From: Terriglobia bacterium
Lineage (GTDB): Bacteria; Acidobacteriota; Terriglobia; Acidiferrales; UBA7541
Direction: 5' to 3'
NCBI GenBank assembly: GCA_020072765.1
Contig: JAIQGD010000004.1
Location: 1-62,215, forward strand
DNA: 62,215 nucleotides
A program made the translations under genes and the position numbers. Shown piece after piece: positions 44,156-53,895 of this stretch; position 1 is the first letter of the stretch; each line of letters starts with the position of its first letter. A model generated the notes under the pieces. The model ran no database searches. It saw only the letters and a list, made by a program, of their open reading frames with translations, and was not told the DNA's origin.

Positions 44156-45760
44156 CTACGGAATTGTCGCAAAGGCTTCGTTGGAATAGGAACTCTCGAG
44201 TCCCGAGGAATCCACATCCGTAGTCACATAGTAATAGGTTTGCCCCGAGAGGACGTTCGCGTCCGAATAGCTCGTGGAAGGCACCAGACTGGAGTTCAGT
44301 CTAGTGTATGGCCCGCCTGCCTGCGTGCCGCGGTAGACCCAGAAACCGACTGCGGAGGACGAGCCCGCCAGCCAGGAAAGATTGACCGAGTGGGTCACTG
44401 CAGCGGCGCCCGAACCAGAGAGCGAGATCGTTGTGGGCGAATTGGTCGCGCTGCTGACTACAGTGGCCGTACCGGTCAGGCTGCCGGACGTGGCCGGGGC
44501 AAATATCACGTTGAAGCTTGTGGACTGTCCGGCAGAGAGAGTGATGGGCAGCGCAAGACCACTGTAGCTGAAGCCTGTGCCGGCCATGGTGATCTGCGAA
44601 AGGCTCACCGCGGAGTTTCCTGTGTTTGTGAGCGTGACGGTTTGCGTTCCGCTGCTGCCGATGGTGACGCTGCCAAAACTCAATGCAGTCGGACTCGCCG
44701 AAAGTTGCAGAACCGGAGACACGCCAGTACCGGAAAGCATGACGCTGAGAGGCGAATTCGGCGCATTGCTGACCAACGTTAAGGCGCCCGTGGTGCTGCT
44801 GGCCGAAGCTGGCGTGAAGCTCACGGTCAAGGCAGCGGAGCCGCCCGGAACCAGCGAAAGGGGCAAAGTAACTGCACTCAACCCGAAGCCGGAGCCGCTC
44901 ACCGTCGCTTGCGTGAGGCTCAGATTAGCGCTGCCGAGGTTGCTCACGGTCACCGTTTGCGTGTTGGTGATGCCGACCGTGACATTACCGAAGTTCGCGC
45001 TGGTAGGGACGACGGAGATCTGGGGCTGCACGCCGGTGCCGGCTAGCGAAATCGTTGTGGGGGAGTTGGTGGCATTGCTCACGACGGTCAGGCTTCCGGT
45101 CGAGGTCCCCGCCAGGCCAGGAGAAAACCCAACCAACAGCGCAACGCCCTGGCCAACCGACAGAGTAACGGGCAGGGTAACTCCTCCGGCAGTGAAGCCG
45201 GTCCCGCTCACGCTAATCTGCGAAATGCTCACGCTGGAGTTTCCGGTGTTTGTCAAGGTGACGGCTTGAGAAGCGGAACTACCAACGAGGATATTCCCGA
45301 AGTTCAGACTGCTCGCACTTGGCGTAAGCAAATAGGTCGGGCTCGGCGTCGCGGAAGAGGCAGTTGAAACGACACCTGTCCCGGTGACTGGCACCGCCAG
45401 TGTGCCGCCAGAGTGGCGGCCATACGTAAAGACAATGTTTGCGGAAAACAAAGTCGCTGCATTTGGCTGAAAGAATACTTGGAAGGATACGCTTTGCTTG
45501 CTTTGCAGAGTGAGCGGCAGGGACGGGCTTGCCACGATGAATTGCGCGAGGCTGCTGGAGACATTCTGGATCGATAGGCTTCGACTTCCATTGTTGGTCA
45601 ATACAAGGACGGCCGGGGAACTTAAGGAATTGACAACAACTGTGCCGAAATTGCAAGAAGAGGGAGTGACTCCAACGCCCGCCAGGGCCGGCGCGGCAAA
45701 AAGACCGCAACCCATCAGGAGAATGAAAACTCCGGAACACACCAATCCCTTCATGTGCAT
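44156..45760 (-). CDS. Secreted choice-of-anchor D / ASH-repeat protein with fibronectin-like end
   Basis: A 534-residue exported protein from ATG 45760 (RBS GAGGG six bases away), with a signal peptide (about 1-30, ending APALAG). At least four repeats of about 100 residues follow, each with a core such as SLNFGNILVGSSASQAVTLT, ANFGNVTVGITNTQTVTVSN and LSFGSVTIGSSGTQTVTLTN. These are ASH/choice-of-anchor D immunoglobulin-like modules. The last 80 residues (VNLSWLAGSSSAVGFWVYRG, then SYSDANVLSGQTYYYVTTDV) look like a fibronectin type III domain. A cell-surface adhesion or carbohydrate-binding role is likely. The gene stands alone. Confidence 0.85.
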   Translation of the reverse strand: MHMKGLVCSGVFILLMGCGLFAAPALAGVGVTPSSCNFGTVVVNSLSSPAVLVLTNNGSRSLSIQNVSSSLAQFIVASPSLPLTLQSKQSVSFQVFFQPNAATLFSANIVFTYGRHSGGTLAVPVTGTGVVSTASSATPSPTYLLTPSASSLNFGNILVGSSASQAVTLTNTGNSSVSISQISVSGTGFTAGGVTLPVTLSVGQGVALLVGFSPGLAGTSTGSLTVVSNATNSPTTISLAGTGVQPQISVVPTSANFGNVTVGITNTQTVTVSNLGSANLSLTQATVSGSGFGLSAVTLPLSLVPGGSAALTVSFTPASASSTTGALTLVSNAPNSPLSVMLSGTGVSPVLQLSASPTALSFGSVTIGSSGTQTVTLTNTGNSAVSLSQITMAGTGFSYSGLALPITLSAGQSTSFNVIFAPATSGSLTGTATVVSSATNSPTTISLSGSGAAAVTHSVNLSWLAGSSSAVGFWVYRGTQAGGPYTRLNSSLVPSTSYSDANVLSGQTYYYVTTDVDSSGLESSYSNEAFATIP

Positions 45761-45995
45761 GCGCTTCCCTCTCTTTTGTCGGCATAAGCTCGAAGCAGTC
45801 AATCGGATTCGAGCTGGGAGCGGAACCACGAGGGGCCGGGGGGCGAGGTTCGGTGCTCTCTACATTTGCGGAATCAGGATATGCAATCCACGGATTCTAA
45901 ACTACTGGTCTGAGGTCCAGTTTTGGTGTAGGACATGACCCTGCCTTGCCGATGCTGAATGCGCGCGGTTCGGAGAGCAGATTGTGTTGGGATAA

Positions 45996-46145
45996 CTCGC
46001 GGTGCCCGGCCTGCGCAGTTACATGCTCAACTTCGACGGCAGGACGGGACGTTTCTTCGGGCCCGGCACATATATTTACTGCAGGGATTGCCACCACAAC
46101 GACCAAGCGCGCGGTTCCAAGGGCGCCGGGCCCAAACGCGTATGA
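45996..46145 (+). pseudogene. Possible fragment of a multiheme c-type cytochrome
   Basis: After an in-frame TAA at 45993-45995 the frame reads LNFDGRTGRFFGPGTYIYCR, then a CRDCHH motif and NDQARGSKGAGPKRV before TGA at 46143. The CxxCH heme motif followed by a His, Asn and Asp and a Gly-rich end recalls the C-termini of some secreted multiheme cytochromes (recollection, not checked). No proper start, signal peptide or ribosome binding site exists, so it would be a remnant. It lies just before the tRNA-Glu gene. Confidence 0.3.
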
Positions 46146-46187
46146 TTTTCCTTGAGTTGGGAGCAAAACAGTTCAAAAAAGAAGGTT

Positions 46188-46262
46188 TGGTAGCGCTAAC
46201 GGGAATCGAACCCGTATTTCAGCCTTGAAAGGGCCGCGTGCTAACCGTTGCACCATAGCGCC
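46188..46262 (-). tRNA. tRNA-Glu (anticodon TTC)
   Basis: Read on the minus strand the acceptor GGCGCTA pairs with TAGCGCT (one G-U pair at the end). The anticodon stem CGGCC/GGCTG encloses the loop CTTTCAA with TTC. The T arm is ACGGG-TTCGATT-CCCGT, and the D arm has GTGC/GCAC. A discriminator A and encoded CCA end the gene. Length 75 nt. Confidence 0.93.
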
Positions 46263-46735
46263 GTGGAGGAAATCCGCGATGCGAAGAGGTTTTATTATCC
46301 GGGAAAGCCGGGGGATTGACAAGCGGCGCGTGGGCTGTGGTATCGCTGTTGCCCAAAGGGTTGTTTCGCCGGCATCGGCCTGATGGATTGAAACACGGCG
46401 TTGGAGGCGCCGCGGGATTGAGCGCAAGTCAAAAGCCCCACCCTCGAAAATCAGAAGGTGGAGCACCCGACAAGTCAAAGGCCAAAGGCTGCGCCACCCG
46501 CCAAAAGCAGATCTCTCACACCGTCCGCAAACGGCGCGGCCGGATTCGGGATGACAGATCAGGCGAGTTGTGTGGTGAACTTCTAACTCAGGACACTAGG
46601 ACGGACTGCTGCCTGATACAGCGCGCTCGCGGCGGTATTACACAACTATTACAAGGGGGTTTTCGGCCTCCTGCTATTCTGATGACATCACGCGTGGTTT
46701 TAAATTCAGCATCCGCAGAGAACAACAGGGGAATT
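46263..46735. other. Intergenic region between tRNA-Glu and the desaturase
   Basis: No gene is recognised. A plus-strand frame in phase with the desaturase is open from 46316 but is not protein-like. A small REP-like hairpin (CCACCCTC with GAAGGTGG, about 46439-46462) is present, as is a G-tract near 46650. Confidence 0.5.
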
Positions 46736-47635
46736 ATGACCGCAGGAATCGAAGAACTGGGCAAGAGGGCTACGGCCGGCAGCGGGATCAACTGGGTGAC
46801 CGCGATTTTCATGATCCTGTTTCACGTGGGGGCGGTGGCGGCGCTGTTCTTCTTTTCGTGGAAGGTTGTCCTTCTGCTGGTGTTCCTCAACTGGGTGTCC
46901 GGCAGCCTGGGCATCGGCCTGGGGTACCACCGGCTGCTGACGCACCGCGGCTATAAGACTCCCAAGTGGCTGGAATATTTCCTGACGACGTGCGGCACGC
47001 TGGCGTTGCAGGGCGGGCCGATTTTCTGGGTGGCCACGCACCGCATCCACCACAAGTATTCGGACAAGGAAGGCGATCCGCATTCGCCGCGCGACGGCAA
47101 GTGGTGGGCGCACATGGGCTGGGTGCTGGTGGGCAAGTCGATGCACCACGACACCTCGACGCTGGCGCGCTACGTTCCCGACCTGGCCAAGGACAAGTTT
47201 CACGTGCGCATCACGAAGTACCACTACGTGCCGATGATCGTTCTGGGCGTGGTGCTGCTGGCGATCGGCGGGCTTCCGTTCCTGCTGTGGGGCGTGTTCC
47301 TGCGGACGGTGGTGGGGCTGCATTCCACCTGGATGGTCAATTCGGCGACGCATACGTGGGGCTCGCGGAGGTTCGCGACGCGCGACGAATCGACCAACAG
47401 CTGGTGGGTGGCGCTGCTGTCGTTCGGCGAGGGCTGGCACAACAACCATCACGCGCATCCGGTGTCGGCGCGGCACGGCTTGGCGTGGTATGAGATTGAC
47501 TTCAACTGGTACGCCATCAGCGCGCTGCGGAAGCTGGGGCTGGCGCGGAAGGTTTACGCCGTGGACCTTGCCACGCGTCCGCCTGCCAGTGAGATGGCCT
47601 CCGCCGAAGTGGCCGAGGACTTGGTCTCCGTCTAG
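46736..47635 (+). CDS. Fatty acid (acyl-CoA type) desaturase
   Basis: A 299-residue integral membrane desaturase of the delta-9 acyl-lipid/acyl-CoA type, which adds a double bond to fatty acids and so adjusts membrane fluidity. The three histidine boxes that bind two irons are H65-RLLT-H70, HRIHH at 102-106 and HNNHHAH near 240. About four membrane helices surround them. ATG 46736 follows AGGGG by five bases. The C-terminal 30 residues are Ala- and Glu-rich and variable. It is alone on the plus strand; the electron donor is not encoded nearby. Confidence 0.92.
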   Translation: MTAGIEELGKRATAGSGINWVTAIFMILFHVGAVAALFFFSWKVVLLLVFLNWVSGSLGIGLGYHRLLTHRGYKTPKWLEYFLTTCGTLALQGGPIFWVATHRIHHKYSDKEGDPHSPRDGKWWAHMGWVLVGKSMHHDTSTLARYVPDLAKDKFHVRITKYHYVPMIVLGVVLLAIGGLPFLLWGVFLRTVVGLHSTWMVNSATHTWGSRRFATRDESTNSWWVALLSFGEGWHNNHHAHPVSARHGLAWYEIDFNWYAISALRKLGLARKVYAVDLATRPPASEMASAEVAEDLVSV

Positions 47636-47659
47636 CGTGCTGAATCAGAAGTTCCTACC

Positions 47660-47905
47660 ATAACCATCCCTCGCTTCAGGGGCTTCCCGACTGAAAGCGT
47701 CGGGACGCAGAAGGCGCGAAAGCCCGGCGAAAGCAAATGCGTTAACGACGGGGCTGAAGCTCCGGCCACCTAAAGAAACCATGCAACGAGGTTACGACTC
47801 AGGACGCCAGCGTGGCGTCCCGGAAATAGTTCGCACGTCTTGCCACGCGGCAGGGCGCAGCCCCGATTGACTTCATCGGGGCGCAGCAAGCAGCGCCCCT
47901 ACAGG
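47660..47905. repeat. Intergenic block of small palindromic repeats
   Basis: Several inverted repeats lie side by side. CCCGAC pairs with GTCGGG around 47685-47705, GCTTCAG near 47674 is answered by CTGAAGC near 47753, and GGACGCCA (47802-47809) pairs perfectly with TGGCGTCC (47813-47820). GGGGCGC near 47878 is answered by GCGCCCC near 47895. The GGGGCTGAAGC phrase recalls the inner hairpins of the A-D family, but the outer ends differ. No gene is seen between the desaturase and the kinase. Confidence 0.55.
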
Positions 47906-48073
47906 ATGAATTGGTAGAGGCGCGCCGGTGAATTGGCTGACGCGGCATCTGCCCGGTCCCACTTCGCGGGACCGGCCGCTACAAAACCTAGCTCCTCCGG
48001 GTCGCAACCTCCGTTGGAAAGCATCTCCGCGAGAATCTTTTCCCCCGCCGCGTTACAATCCATGTGAGCCGCC

Positions 48074-48979
48074 ATGCGCATCACGAGCCGCCGCAAGACG
48101 ATGGCCTTTTTCCTGGTCCTGGGCATTTCCCTGGTGGCCCTCACGGTGGCGCTCACGGGCAGTTGGATCATCCTCAACTGGCGCGAACGCGTCCTGCTGT
48201 TCTTCGGCCTGGTGTTTTTTCTCGCCATCATCACGGGCCTGATCCTGAATACCATTTTTCTGGTGCGCGAGATCCGTCGCAACGAGCAGCACGACAGCTT
48301 CATCAACGCGGTGACCCACGAATTGAAGACGCCGATCACCTCCATTCGCCTCTATCTGGAAACGCTGCAGCGCCGGGAGGTGGACGAAGCGCAGCGCCAG
48401 CAATTTTATAAATCCATGCTGGACGACACCGACCGCTTGCTGGGCACGGTCGAGCAGGTGCTGAAGGCCGGCCAGGCCGGCTACAAGCGCGCCACGCGGG
48501 TCCCGGTCGAGGTGGATTTCGGCCGCCTGGTGGGCGAGTGCATGGAGCTGGCGCGCACGCGGCATCGCCTGCAGCCCGAGGCGCTGCACTGGCAGGGCGC
48601 CGTCAACGGCCGGGAATTCAAGGTGCACGGCGATCCGGAGGATCTGCGCACGGCGATTTCGAACATTCTGGATAACGCCGTCAAGTACTCCGGGGCGAAG
48701 GTGGACGTCTCGGTGGAGATGGACGCGCCGGACGACAAGCACGTGGCCGTGCGCGTGCGCGACCGCGGCATCGGCATCCCGCCGGAGGATTTGAAGCGCG
48801 TGTTCAAGCGGTTCTATCGCGTGTCGGGGAGATCGTTCGCCCAGGTGAAGGGCACGGGCCTGGGCCTGTTCATCGTGCGCTCGATCGCGCGGGCGCATGG
48901 GGGAAGGGTGTTTGCGGAAAGCGGAGGCGAGGCGCGCGGCACCACCATCACGTTTGAATTGCCGAGGAGCGGCGCATGA
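48074..48979 (+). CDS. Sensor histidine kinase
   Basis: A 301-residue membrane kinase with two helices at about 11-33 and 39-63 and almost no periplasmic loop, so it likely senses a signal in or near the membrane. The phospho-acceptor is H82 in FINAVTHELKTPITSIRLYL. The ATPase boxes are complete: N-box ISNILDNAVKYSG, G1 DRGIGIPPEDLKRVFKRFYR and G2 KGTGLGLFIVRSIARAHGG. HAMP and PAS domains are absent. Its stop overlaps the start of the response regulator gene, so the two are a cognate pair. The input signal is unknown. Confidence 0.93.
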   Translation: MRITSRRKTMAFFLVLGISLVALTVALTGSWIILNWRERVLLFFGLVFFLAIITGLILNTIFLVREIRRNEQHDSFINAVTHELKTPITSIRLYLETLQRREVDEAQRQQFYKSMLDDTDRLLGTVEQVLKAGQAGYKRATRVPVEVDFGRLVGECMELARTRHRLQPEALHWQGAVNGREFKVHGDPEDLRTAISNILDNAVKYSGAKVDVSVEMDAPDDKHVAVRVRDRGIGIPPEDLKRVFKRFYRVSGRSFAQVKGTGLGLFIVRSIARAHGGRVFAESGGEARGTTITFELPRSGA

Positions 48980-49734
48980 GTCACATCCTGGTGGTCGAGG
49001 ATGAAACGCATTTGGCCGAGGGCTTGCGGTTCAATCTGCGAGCCGAGGGGCATGCGGTGGAGGTCGTCGGCGAGGGCGAGACGGCCATCGAGCGGCTTCT
49101 GGGGGGGCGCGAGAAATTCGACGCCGTGGTGCTCGACGTGATGCTGCCGGGCATGGACGGCTTCGCCGTGGTGAACAAACTCCGCAAAGCCAGAAACTAC
49201 GTGCCCGTGCTCATCCTCACCGCCCGCGGCCGCCCCGAAGATGTGCTGGAGGGATTTGCCGCCGGCGCCGACGACTATCTTCCCAAGCCTTTCGAGCTGC
49301 GCATTTTTCTGGCGCGGCTCCAGGGCCTGCTGCGGCGCAGCGCGTGGCTGGCAGCTCCGGCGCGCCCGGCGGGCCGGGCCACCAAGCCCGGCGAGACTCC
49401 GGCTCCCGCCGGGGCCGGGGCCGAGGCCGATGCGGAAGTGTTCTCGTTCGACGGGAAAACCATCGATTTCGGCACGCTGGAGCTGCGCAGCGGCGGCCAT
49501 ACCATCCAGTTGACGCTGATGGAGGCCAAGCTCCTGCGCCACCTGATCCGCAACAACGGCCGCACCGTCTCGCGGAAGTCGATCCTGGAGGATGTGTGGG
49601 ACCTGCGCGAGGACACCGACACGCGCGCCATCGATAATTTCGTGGTGCGCCTGCGGCGCTACCTGGAGGAAGACCCCTCCCACCCCCGCCACCTGCTGAC
49701 CGTGCGCGGGGTGGGCTACCGCTTCGTCGCCTGA
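48976..49734 (+). CDS. OmpR/PhoB-family response regulator
   Basis: A 252-residue two-component regulator. The receiver domain (1-120) carries the acidic pair E8-D9 in ILVVEDE, the phospho-Asp D54 in VVLDVMLPGMDG and K in DYLPKPFELR. The DNA-binding winged helix is at about 155-252 (LMEAKLLRHLIRNNGRTVSR, then VWDLREDTDTRAIDNFVVRL). The linker between the domains is longer than usual, about 35 residues, and Ala/Gly/Pro-rich. Translation is coupled to the kinase (ATGA overlap). The C-terminus ends in RGVGYRFVA, as expected. Confidence 0.94.
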   Translation: MSHILVVEDETHLAEGLRFNLRAEGHAVEVVGEGETAIERLLGGREKFDAVVLDVMLPGMDGFAVVNKLRKARNYVPVLILTARGRPEDVLEGFAAGADDYLPKPFELRIFLARLQGLLRRSAWLAAPARPAGRATKPGETPAPAGAGAEADAEVFSFDGKTIDFGTLELRSGGHTIQLTLMEAKLLRHLIRNNGRTVSRKSILEDVWDLREDTDTRAIDNFVVRLRRYLEEDPSHPRHLLTVRGVGYRFVA

Positions 49735-49987
49735 CGCGGGCGGGACGCCTGTGGTATCCGCCGCGTGATCCTGCGCATGGCGCAGGCCGTGGCTCAAAAT
49801 CGCAGGAGAGGAGCCGCCACAGCAGAGCGGGCGGGGCGTGCCGTGCCCCTACAGCTGGTTGCGAAGGCGGTCATGGAAATGACCGCGCAAGACGAGACCG
49901 GCGGAAGCCGGGCCTGCTGAAACCGCGCGTCCGAGTGTGCTACATTATTGAGCCTCGAAATAGTTTTGGCCGATCAGGGAGACGGGA

Positions 49988-51010
49988 ATGATTATCGATT
50001 GTCACGGGCACTATACGAGCGAGCCGGCGGCGTTTACCGATTTCCGCAAGGCGCAAATCGCGGCGGGGGATCCGGCGAAGGCGCCGGCGTTTCCGAAGAT
50101 CAGCGACGATGAGATCCGCGAGAAGCTCGAACCCGCGCAATTGAAATTCCAGCGCGAACGCGGCACCGACGTCACGATTTTTTCGCCGCGCGCCTCGGCC
50201 ATGGGGCATCACGTGGGCAGCGAGGCCCTGAGCCTGGCCTGGACGCGCATCTGCAACGACATGATTCACCGCGTCATCGGCCTGTATCCGAAGAAGTTTA
50301 TCGGGGTGTGCCAGCTGCCGCAGTCGCCCGGCGTGCGCCCGGAGAATTCGATTCCGGAGCTGGAGCGCTGCGTGAAGGAGCTGGGATTCGTCGGGTGCAA
50401 TCTGAATCCGGACCCGTCGGGCGGATATTGGAAGGAGCCGCCGCTGACCGACAAGTGGTGGTATCCGCTGTACGAAAAGATGGTGGAGCTGGAAGTCCCC
50501 GCGATGGTTCACGTCACGGCGACGTGCAATCCGGCCTTTCACACGACCGGCTCGCACTACATCAACGGCGATACGACCGCGTTCATGCAGTTTTTGCTGG
50601 GCGATCTATTCAAGGATTTCCCGACGCTGAAATTTATTGTGCCGCACGGCGGAGGCGCGGTGCCGTTTCACTGGGGGCGTTACCGCGGCATTGCGCAGGA
50701 CCTGAAGCGCCCGCCGCTCCAGGAGCTCCTGCTCCACAACGTTTACTTCGATACGTGCGTCTACCACCAGCCGGGAATGGACTGCATGACGCGCGTGATT
50801 CCCGCGGACAATATTCTCTTCGCGTCGGAAATGGTCGGCGCGGTCAAGGGCATCGATCCGGAAACAGGGAACTATTTCGACGACACGCGGCGGTATATTG
50901 ACAGCTCTTCCATCCTCAGCGCGGCGGACAAAAAGAAGATTTTCGAGTCCAACGCGTTGCACGTCTATCCGCGGCTGGCACGGCAGATGGAAAAGCAGGG
51001 AATCGCCTAG
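49988..51010 (+). CDS. ligJ: Amidohydrolase-fold hydratase, 4-oxalomesaconate hydratase-like (LigJ)
   Basis: A 340-residue member of the amidohydrolase superfamily (ACMSD/LigJ group). The N-terminal metal motif is MIIDCHGHYT (H6, H8). SFTRTH-type changes aside, the family marks MVHVTATCNPAFHTTGSHYI shown by its core MVHVTATCNPAF, VPHGGGAVPFHWGRYRG and FASEMVGAVKGIDP match LigJ, which hydrates 4-oxalomesaconate in protocatechuate 4,5-cleavage. Length is the same as LigJ. No other lig genes are nearby, so the physiological substrate is uncertain. It is followed by the tRNA-like repeat at 51027. Confidence 0.8.
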   Translation: MIIDCHGHYTSEPAAFTDFRKAQIAAGDPAKAPAFPKISDDEIREKLEPAQLKFQRERGTDVTIFSPRASAMGHHVGSEALSLAWTRICNDMIHRVIGLYPKKFIGVCQLPQSPGVRPENSIPELERCVKELGFVGCNLNPDPSGGYWKEPPLTDKWWYPLYEKMVELEVPAMVHVTATCNPAFHTTGSHYINGDTTAFMQFLLGDLFKDFPTLKFIVPHGGGAVPFHWGRYRGIAQDLKRPPLQELLLHNVYFDTCVYHQPGMDCMTRVIPADNILFASEMVGAVKGIDPETGNYFDDTRRYIDSSSILSAADKKKIFESNALHVYPRLARQMEKQGIA

Positions 51011-51026
51011 CCGCGCTTTTCAGATG

Positions 51027-51079
51027 GAAACAAATGGCAGGTCCGTGCGGGCTCGAACCGCAGACCTCCACCGTATCAA
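51027..51079 (-). repeat. tRNA 3'-half repeat, copy 1 (candidate attachment site)
   Basis: On the minus strand this reads from an anticodon-loop-like TTGATAC through GGTGG, AGGTC, a perfect T arm (TGCGG-TTCGAGC-CCGCA), an acceptor strand CGGACCT, then G and CCA, and continues ATTTGTTTC. The 5' half of the tRNA is missing. 51 of 53 bases are identical to 56891-56943, in the same orientation. A 3' tRNA fragment of this kind is the usual scar of site-specific integration. The parent tRNA could be Asp (G before CCA) or Val (GAC in copy 2). Confidence 0.75.
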
Positions 51080-51546
51080 CCTACCACCCCTACAAAAGAG
51101 AACAACCTACGCCGTATCGAGGGACGTCTTTCGGGTTGTTCACCCGCCCCGGCGGAAGCGGCGCGCAACGAAATCGGGCCACGCGAGCATCTCAGGCGGG
51201 CGCGGAACCCGAGGCGCGAGCCGGACGTGCGTGATCGCCCTTCCGCGGAGAAGGCGGCGCGGGTGTTGTAAGACTATGCAAGTTACACGAAGGGTTGCTA
51301 CGGCCGGTGGAGATAGGTCATGATGGGGCCACAGAGAGCGTGCGATCCCAGAGGCACGGACGTTTTCCGGAGTCGCGCACACGCGGCGTGGCGTGGCGGC
51401 CCGGTGCGACGGTGTGGCGGAGGCTGGGTCTGTTTCGGCGTGGCCAGGCGGCGGCCCAATCGGTGAGAACGAGATTGATAAGACGGGTCATTTTTTCGAC
51501 ACTCGCCGTGCGGCGCAGGCTGACAGCCGTGGGCGGCGGCGGGGCG
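51080..51546. other. Region upstream of the DUF5916 gene
   Basis: No gene is seen. The DUF5916 frame is open from 51295 but the part before 51547 is Arg-rich and not protein-like. The 51188-51260 stretch contains GCG-rich inverted pieces without clear structure. Confidence 0.45.
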
Positions 51547-53895
51547 ATGCGCGCGGCCAAGCGGAGGCCGGCGATCGCGGCGCTGTGCGTGCAGTGCCTG
51601 GTGGGCCTGGTGGGCGGGCCGGCGTTGGCTGGGGGCTTCCGGGCGCCCGCGCCTCCGGTGACGACGCCTTCCGCGGTGATTCCGCACCTCAGCGAGCCGC
51701 CGGCCCTCGAGGATTTTGCAGGCATGCGCCCCGGCGCGAACGCCGCGGGAATGCTGCATCTCTCGGAATTGACCCAGCGCTATCCCATCAATGGCACCTT
51801 GCCCTCGCAGAAAACGGATGTCTATCTCGGCTACACGAACGACAGCTTTTTCGTCGTCTTTCTGGCCTTCGATTCGGATCCCCGGAAGGTGCGCGCGCGC
51901 ATGGTGCGGCGCGAACTGATCAGCGACGACGACAATGTCGGCTTCTGGCTGGACACCTTTGACGACAAGCACCACGCCTACATGTTCTATTGCAACCCGC
52001 TCGGCGTGCAGCAGGACGCCATCTTCACCGAGGACCAGGGCCCTCCCGATGCGACGTGGGATACCGTCTGGCGCTCCAAGGGCCGCGTGACGGCCAATGG
52101 CTATATGGTGTGGATGGCGATTCCCTTCAAGTCGCTGCGTTTCCGCCGCGAAGAGGTGCAGCGCTGGGGTTTCGCCGTGGAACGCGACATCCCGCGTACC
52201 AACGAGGCCGATTTCTATCCCTGGATCTCCACCAACCGGCAGACGTTTCTCGGCCAGGAGGCCCAACTCGACGGAATCCAAAAGATTGAGCCGGGACGGA
52301 ACATCCAGCTGATCCCCTACGCTTCGTTTAAGGCCTTGCACGCGCTCGATACGCGCGATCCCAATCACGCCACGTACGACAATCGGGCCGCCGACACGCA
52401 GGTGGGCCTGGACGCGAAGATCGTTCTGCACGACAGCCTGGTTCTGGATGCCACGATCCATCCCGATTTCTCGCAGGTCGAGTCGGACCAGCCCCAGATG
52501 ACGGTCAACCAGCGATTCGAGGTCTATTTTCCGGAGAAGCGGCCGTTCTTCCTGGAGAATGCCGGCTTCTTCAATACGCCCATCAATCTGGTGTTCACGC
52601 GGCGCATCGCGGACCCGAGCGCCGGCGCGCGGCTGACCGGAAAATTAGACCGCTGGGCCATCGGAGCGATGGTGGCCGACGACAAGTCTCCGGGCGAGAG
52701 CGTGACACCGGGCGATCCGCTGTATGGCCAGCGAGCCTACGTGGGATTCGTGCGCATCAATCGGGAATTCGGAAAGCAGAACACGATTGGCCTGCTCTAC
52801 ACCGACCGGGAACTCCACACCGGCGGCGTGAGCCCGGAATGCACCACCGATGCCTGCACCATTGCCGCCAGCCGCGTGGGCGGACTGGATGGCAGCTTCA
52901 AGTTCGGCAAGAACTGGGCGCTGCAATGGCAGGGCGTCACCGGTTACACGCGCCTCAACAACGCGTCGCGGCTCCAGGGGAATGCCTACCTGGTTCACCT
53001 CGGGCGCAGCTCCGACAAGCTGGATTTTGATTCGACCTACAACGACAATGGGGCGACGTTCCAGACGGCTCCCGGGTTCTTCCAGCAGCCGGATATCCGG
53101 CGCGCTGCCAACTCGGTGCTCTACCGCTTCCGCAAGAATGGCAAGCACTTCCTGTGGCACGGTCCCCAATTGGCCAGCTTCGACCAGTGGGACCATAGCG
53201 GGCTGATGACGCGCTGGCAGGCGCATGCCGACTATCAGTTCAACTTCACCGGTCAGACCAGCATCGGCGCGTTCTTCAATCGCGGCGGCGACCGCCTGCG
53301 CCCGGTGGACTTCAGTACCCTCGCCACGAACCGCTACTACGCCACGGGGTATCAGGGGTTCTTCGCCGGAACGGCGCTCTCCAAGCGTCTGAGCTTCAAC
53401 GGGGAGGGCGGCGTGGGCCGGGATTTCATCTACGTGCCGCGCAGCGGGCCTCCGGTGATTGCCGACGCCAGTTACGCGCGAGTCTTTGTGACGGTGCGTC
53501 CGGCGGGAAGGCTCACCATCGACAATACGTATCTGATGAGCCGCTTCCTGGACCGCCAGTCGGGTTCCAACGCGATCAATGTGCACATTCTGCGGTCCAA
53601 ATGGAACTATCAGTTCAACCGCGAGTGGTCGCTGCGCGTCATTGCCCAGTACAACACGACGATCTCGAACCCGGGGTTCACCACGTTGCAGACGACCAAG
53701 AATCTCAATTTCGATGTGTTGCTCACCTGGCTGACCACGCCCGGGAACGCGCTCTACATCGGCTACAACTCGAACCTGGAGAATCTGGACCCGTCACTGG
53801 CGCTCACACCCGACGGCCTGGCGCGCACGCGCAACTCCTTCCTCAACGACGGCCGCACCGTCTTCATCAAATACAGCCACCTGTTCCGCTTCTGA
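51547..53895 (+). CDS. Secreted DUF5916/CBM9-like beta-barrel protein
   Basis: A 782-residue exported protein from ATG 51547 with a signal peptide ending GGPALAGG. Residues about 35-240 resemble a family 9 carbohydrate-binding module (VYLGYTNDSFFVVFLAFDSD, then VGFWLDTFDDKHHAYMFYCN and YMVWMAIPFKSLRF). The middle has the DUF5916 hallmark DATIHPDFSQVESDQPQM, followed by FPEKRPFFLENAGFF. The rest consists of alternating strands ending in Phe (YSHLFRF), as in outer-membrane beta-barrels. Its job is unknown; the family is common in Bacteroidota and Acidobacteriota. It is inside the segment bounded by the tRNA 3'-half repeats and ends in a strong terminator. Confidence 0.85.
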   Translation: MRAAKRRPAIAALCVQCLVGLVGGPALAGGFRAPAPPVTTPSAVIPHLSEPPALEDFAGMRPGANAAGMLHLSELTQRYPINGTLPSQKTDVYLGYTNDSFFVVFLAFDSDPRKVRARMVRRELISDDDNVGFWLDTFDDKHHAYMFYCNPLGVQQDAIFTEDQGPPDATWDTVWRSKGRVTANGYMVWMAIPFKSLRFRREEVQRWGFAVERDIPRTNEADFYPWISTNRQTFLGQEAQLDGIQKIEPGRNIQLIPYASFKALHALDTRDPNHATYDNRAADTQVGLDAKIVLHDSLVLDATIHPDFSQVESDQPQMTVNQRFEVYFPEKRPFFLENAGFFNTPINLVFTRRIADPSAGARLTGKLDRWAIGAMVADDKSPGESVTPGDPLYGQRAYVGFVRINREFGKQNTIGLLYTDRELHTGGVSPECTTDACTIAASRVGGLDGSFKFGKNWALQWQGVTGYTRLNNASRLQGNAYLVHLGRSSDKLDFDSTYNDNGATFQTAPGFFQQPDIRRAANSVLYRFRKNGKHFLWHGPQLASFDQWDHSGLMTRWQAHADYQFNFTGQTSIGAFFNRGGDRLRPVDFSTLATNRYYATGYQGFFAGTALSKRLSFNGEGGVGRDFIYVPRSGPPVIADASYARVFVTVRPAGRLTIDNTYLMSRFLDRQSGSNAINVHILRSKWNYQFNREWSLRVIAQYNTTISNPGFTTLQTTKNLNFDVLLTWLTTPGNALYIGYNSNLENLDPSLALTPDGLARTRNSFLNDGRTVFIKYSHLFRF

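Noticed and set aside
51034-51234. Plus-strand frame starting MAGPCGLEPQTSTV
   Set aside because: Its first residues are a translation across the antisense of a tRNA 3' half, a well-known false gene start.
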